Part shown: piece after piece, positions 63,652-64,000 of the stretch
Numbering within the stretch: the first letter of the stretch is position 1
Layout of the letters: each line of letters begins with the position of its first letter
Source of the DNA: Hemileia vastatrix
Taxonomy: Eukaryota > Basidiomycota > Pucciniomycetes > Pucciniales > Zaghouaniaceae
Length of the DNA stretch: 64,000 bases
Assembly (NCBI GenBank): GCA_030280995.1
Contig: JASXTE010000014.1
Span: 8,720,656-8,784,655 of the forward strand
Direction of reading: 5' to 3'
The notes under the pieces: model-generated
Seen by the model: the letters and a program-made list of their open reading frames with translations, nothing else
The model's database searches: none
What the model was told of the DNA's origin: nothing
Program-made: the position numbers and the translations under genes

Positions 63652-64000
63652 AGGAGGGACTAGAGATGGATTAAGGGGAGTGTAAGGGGGGGAGGGGACC
63701 TAAAAGGGGGGGGAAAGGAGGGGGGTTTTGGACATATAAAGAGGGGTAAAAGGGGGGGTGTTTGGGGGGGTTTCGTAGCAATTAAGGAGAGGGTATCAGG
63801 GGGATTTTGAGACAGGAAAGGAGGGTATATGAGGAAGGTTTTGAGGCAAGGAGGGAGTGAATTTAGAGGTGATTTAAGAGAAATAAAGGGGGGGAAAGGG
63901 TACTGTAATGGGAGTTAAAGAGGGGTTACCTATTTTTAAAAAACATACTAAATTGTAACTTTTTTTTTTGGCAGATTTTTAGAAAAATAAAACTTTTACA
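63652..64000 (+). other. Purine-rich right arm of the palindrome
   Basis: G/A-rich sequence with many runs of five or more G. It is the degenerate complement of 63380-63609. No gene is seen. Confidence 0.6.

Larger units (their letters stand above)
61281..64000 (+). mobile_element. PIF/Harbinger DNA transposon (left end and transposase)
   Basis: It starts at GGGGTATCAATGTTC, directly after the truncated LTR. It has subterminal inverted sequences and encodes a DDE transposase. The right end is not identified, so the window edge is used. The usual Myb-like second gene was not found inside the window. Confidence 0.6.

Overview
This is an AT-rich, repeat-dominated stretch of a eukaryotic genome, most likely a rust fungus (Basidiomycota, Pucciniales). 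The signs are chromodomain-bearing Ty3/gypsy elements, short 55-76 nt introns, PIF/Harbinger elements, LINE remnants, and one large predicted secreted protein of the lineage-specific kind common in rusts. The species cannot be fixed from the sequence alone. A very AT-rich, transposon-swollen genome such as Austropuccinia is one possibility.

Left part (1-11,706). Element A enters from the left edge on the minus strand. Its gag-protease frame is uninterrupted for 816 codons and its 5' LTR lies at 3,115-4,616. A sits in the 3' region of element E (minus strand, 4,617-11,706). E has a decayed pol carrying a solo LTR with a perfect target-site duplication (TSD), a gag, and a 5' LTR. Then comes about 2.2 kb of AT-rich sequence in which I see no gene.

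Middle (14,397-43,055). One old Ty3/gypsy element, C (TSD AAAAT), has been opened by two complete later elements. D lies at 16,183-24,613 (TSD GATTT/GCTTT) and B at 26,486-36,510 (TSD GTCAT). B carries a solo LTR (TSD GTATC), and the 5' LTR of C carries another (TSD GGGCT). C itself splits a lysine/glutamate-rich coiled-coil gene. All three elements are transcribed on the minus strand. Families A, B, C and F put gag and pol in one fused frame and carry a second, overlapping +1-frame reading frame near the gag start. Family D/E separates gag and pol at a conserved A AAA AAC -1 slippery site. D also carries a plus-strand (antisense) two-exon gene with a Zn2Cys6-like motif and its own TATA box.

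Right part. From 43 to 47.4 kb is a dense nest of small inverted-repeat transposons (twin 219-bp MITEs, a 1.6-kb foldback element, and four CACTAC-ended MITEs with 3-bp TSDs) and two LINE 3' remnants. The only clearly intact host-type gene follows at 47,541-49,795: three exons and about 707 codons, probably secreted. Then come the 5' end of a plus-strand element G, into which the complete element F (52,030-60,735, TSD GAACT) has inserted, a truncated C-type LTR, and a PIF/Harbinger element whose transposase has one premature TGA. The window ends in a long pyrimidine/purine imperfect palindrome.

The most interesting signals are the overlapping gag-region reading frame kept in four divergent elements, arrays of covarying hairpins in the 5' leaders of B, C, F and G, the A AAA AAC frameshift site of D/E, and the antisense zinc-cluster-like gene in D.
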